Below are positions 4,477 through 5,973 of a stretch of DNA of 5,973 nucleotides, one piece after another. The DNA is from Lachnospiraceae bacterium UBA3332 (GTDB lineage: Bacteria > Bacillota > Clostridia > Lachnospirales > Lachnospiraceae). The DNA is taken from positions 646-6,618 of the forward strand of contig DERU01000065.1 of the NCBI GenBank assembly GCA_002361095.1, given 5' to 3'. A program made the translations under genes and the position numbers. The notes beneath the pieces are model-generated. The model searched no databases. It was not told the DNA's origin and saw only the letters and a program-made list of their open reading frames with translations. Positions within the stretch are counted from its first letter, which is position 1, and each line of letters begins with the position of its first letter.

Positions 4477-5973
4477 CTATCTCCCTCCGCTCCTTAAATT
4501 CGTCCTCTGCTGCGCGCTTACCACAATTTCATCCAGCATCGCACCGCCAAGATAAACAGGGATGACGATGTCCCCGCCCTGCCCGTTCATATCCCGGATA
4601 GCCGCTGTAACCGCCGATGTCAGCCCTGCCAGACTGCTGCCTGCTGCCGCTCCCGCAGAGTTTTCTGCATCAGCCATGCCGGAAGCCACCCTCGGATGGA
4701 TGACCATATCCTCCGATACGCCCCGGACAGCCTTCTCTATCAGCCCCCGGCTCCCTTCTATTCCTCTGGCAAGCCCCTTCATAAAGTCCGGCATCCAAGA
4801 CTCATACTCCGTAAGCGGTCCTTCATCCGGCACGGAGAAATGAAGGAACGATTTAATCTTATTTGCCACATCCGAAACAGCATCCCCGACTGCGCCGATG
4901 CAGCTTCTGATCCCGTTGACAATCCCCATAATGATATCCTTCCCCCACTGCAGTGCTTGGGAAGGAAGGGAGGTAATGAACCGGATCGCTTGGTTAAATC
5001 CGTCCCTGATGGCTGATACGATACTGCCCATCGTGCCTTTGATTCCGGTGAGCATATTCTGGAATGCACCTGTAACTGTATTTTTGATGCCGTTCACAAT
5101 GGATGTAACGGTACCCTTAATACTATTCCAAACCGTGGAAACCACCGTCTTAATCGCATTGACCACTGTCGTGACCGCCGTTTTAATGGCATTCCATACC
5201 GTGACAATGACTGTTTTTATGGCATTGACTGCTGTGGTAATGACCGTTTTTATCGCATTCCATGCCGTGGTAAGGAACGTCTGGATTGCCGTGACCACCG
5301 TGGTAATTACCGTCTTGATGGCATTCCATACCGTGGTCACCACCAGTTTGATGGCATTAAATACAGTAGTAATAATAGTCTTATACAGGTTGAAATACGT
5401 TGTGATAATAAGTCTGATTGCTTCCGCAGCCGCAGAAAAGATCAGCTTGATTCCTTCCCATATCCCGGAGAAAAATGTTTTAATTCCCTCCCATATGGTC
5501 TTGGCTGCCGCAGAAATTGCTTCCCACGCTGCTGTCAAAAACGCTTTCAGCCCTTCCCATACAGCAACTGCCGCTTCCTTAATCTGGTTCCAGAGGTTGA
5601 TCCAGAACTCCCGGAATTCCTCACAGTTATTCCACAGATAGATAAATGCGGCCACAAGCGCTGTAATAGCTGCAATGACCAGAGCAATCGGGTTGGCAAG
5701 CATGGTGGTATTTAAAGCGGCGAATGCGGTTTTTACCGTATTGATAACTCCCGCAATCTTTGGTACGACTGTCATGATCGTGCCGACTGCAGAGATGACC
5801 TTCCCAACCACGATAAGGACCGGCCCCAATGCCGCCGCTAACAGCGCTACCGTCACAATGACTTTCTTCGTCCCCTCGTCCATGCCGTTAATCCAGTCCA
5901 CGAACTTCTGTACCCAGCCGACAATCTGCTTGATAGCGGGCATCAGAAGCTCACCGAAAGAGATTGCCAGACC
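4477..5973 (-). CDS. Phage tail tape measure protein, C-terminal part
   Basis: The gene is open through the right edge, so only its last 498 residues are present (residue 1 is at 5973). Tape measure proteins set the length of the siphovirus tail and leave through its tip during DNA injection. Family marks, in order, are: SFGELLMPAIKQIVGWVQKF followed by GMDEGTKKVI; a hydrophobic segment at about 38-65; a second one with ANPIALVIAAITALVAAFIY at about 93-112; sixteen 11-residue repeats (about 126-301); then a linker with SLPSQALQWGKDIIMGIVNG. The motif FLHFSVPDEGPLTEYESWMP and a final DIVIPVYLGG, RTNLRSGGR are characteristic of the C-termini of this family in Firmicutes phages. It is followed after three bases by the next tail gene. 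The N-terminal coiled-coil region lies outside the window. Confidence 0.95.
   Translation of the reverse strand, partial: GLAISFGELLMPAIKQIVGWVQKFVDWINGMDEGTKKVIVTVALLAAALGPVLIVVGKVISAVGTIMTVVPKIAGVINTVKTAFAALNTTMLANPIALVIAAITALVAAFIYLWNNCEEFREFWINLWNQIKEAAVAVWEGLKAFLTAAWEAISAAAKTIWEGIKTFFSGIWEGIKLIFSAAAEAIRLIITTYFNLYKTIITTVFNAIKLVVTTVWNAIKTVITTVVTAIQTFLTTAWNAIKTVITTAVNAIKTVIVTVWNAIKTAVTTVVNAIKTVVSTVWNSIKGTVTSIVNGIKNTVTGAFQNMLTGIKGTMGSIVSAIRDGFNQAIRFITSLPSQALQWGKDIIMGIVNGIRSCIGAVGDAVSDVANKIKSFLHFSVPDEGPLTEYESWMPDFMKGLARGIEGSRGLIEKAVRGVSEDMVIHPRVASGMADAENSAGAAAGSSLAGLTSAVTAAIRDMNGQGGDIVIPVYLGGAMLDEIVVSAQQRTNLRSGGR
5071..5598 (-). repeat. Sixteen 33-bp repeats encoding 11-residue units in the tape measure protein
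   Basis: The unit is x-x-[W/V/F]-[N/E]-x-I-K-x-x-h-[T/S], where h is hydrophobic. Typical copies read TVWNAIKTVIT and GIWEGIKLIFS. The first five or six units are of W-E-G-I-K type and the rest of W-N-A-I-K type. From about 5334 leftward, Trp and Val alternate at position 3, giving a 22-residue (66-bp) super-repeat. At DNA level an 18-base stretch, atggcattccataccgtg, occurs exactly at 5186-5203 and 5318-5335, four units apart. Regularly spaced aromatic 11-residue repeats are known from other tape measure proteins. Confidence 0.9.

Noticed and set aside
5071..5598. Regular 33-bp repeats considered as a CRISPR array
   Set aside because: The repeats are contiguous with no unique spacers, stay in one coding frame and encode a known type of tape measure repeat.
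4898..5641. Long plus-strand reading frame (247 codons) opposite the tape measure gene
   Set aside because: It is the antisense shadow of the 33-bp repeats, whose periodicity keeps the opposite frame open. Its protein is a matching low-complexity repeat, and no ribosome binding site was noted.

Overview
The window is part of a siphovirus-type (pro)phage genome. The host is probably a Firmicute of the gut Clostridia, such as Lachnospiraceae. This rests on the style of the proteins (tape measure C-terminus, tail hub, 'NMVTNA'-type tail fibre, TcdE-like holin), on strong AGGAGG-type ribosome binding sites, and on a base composition near 50% G+C by eye. No host housekeeping gene is present, so the genus cannot be fixed.

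All structural genes lie on the minus strand, so transcription runs from right to left. In that order they are: the C-terminal 498 residues of the tail tape measure protein (4477-5973, its start lies beyond the right edge); a 120-residue tail protein (4111-4473); a 624-residue tail hub or baseplate protein (2219-4093); a 465-residue tail fibre or receptor-binding candidate (820-2217); and the first 56 residues of a holin (1-168, running off the left edge). The four tail genes are packed with gaps of 1 to 17 bases and look like one late operon. Tape measure, hub, fibre, holin is the usual late order in such phages.

The tail-holin gap is interrupted by a cassette on the opposite strand. It consists of a 123-residue SymE-like (AbrB-fold) protein at 388-759 with its own ribosome binding site and its own rho-independent terminator (794-821). 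This is the layout of a 'moron', a cargo gene expressed separately from the phage programme. SymE-family proteins were first described as the toxin of a type I toxin-antitoxin pair controlled by an antisense RNA.

A second rho-independent terminator (202-231) points the other way, on the minus strand, between symE and the holin. It would end either a SymR-like antisense RNA or the long tail-operon transcript, which runs antisense through the whole symE gene. It lies only about 20 bases before the holin ribosome binding site, which leaves no room for a separate holin promoter, so holin expression would depend on read-through. The most interesting part of the window is therefore 169-821, where a lysogeny-type cargo gene, an antisense arrangement and a possible control point for lysis are interleaved.
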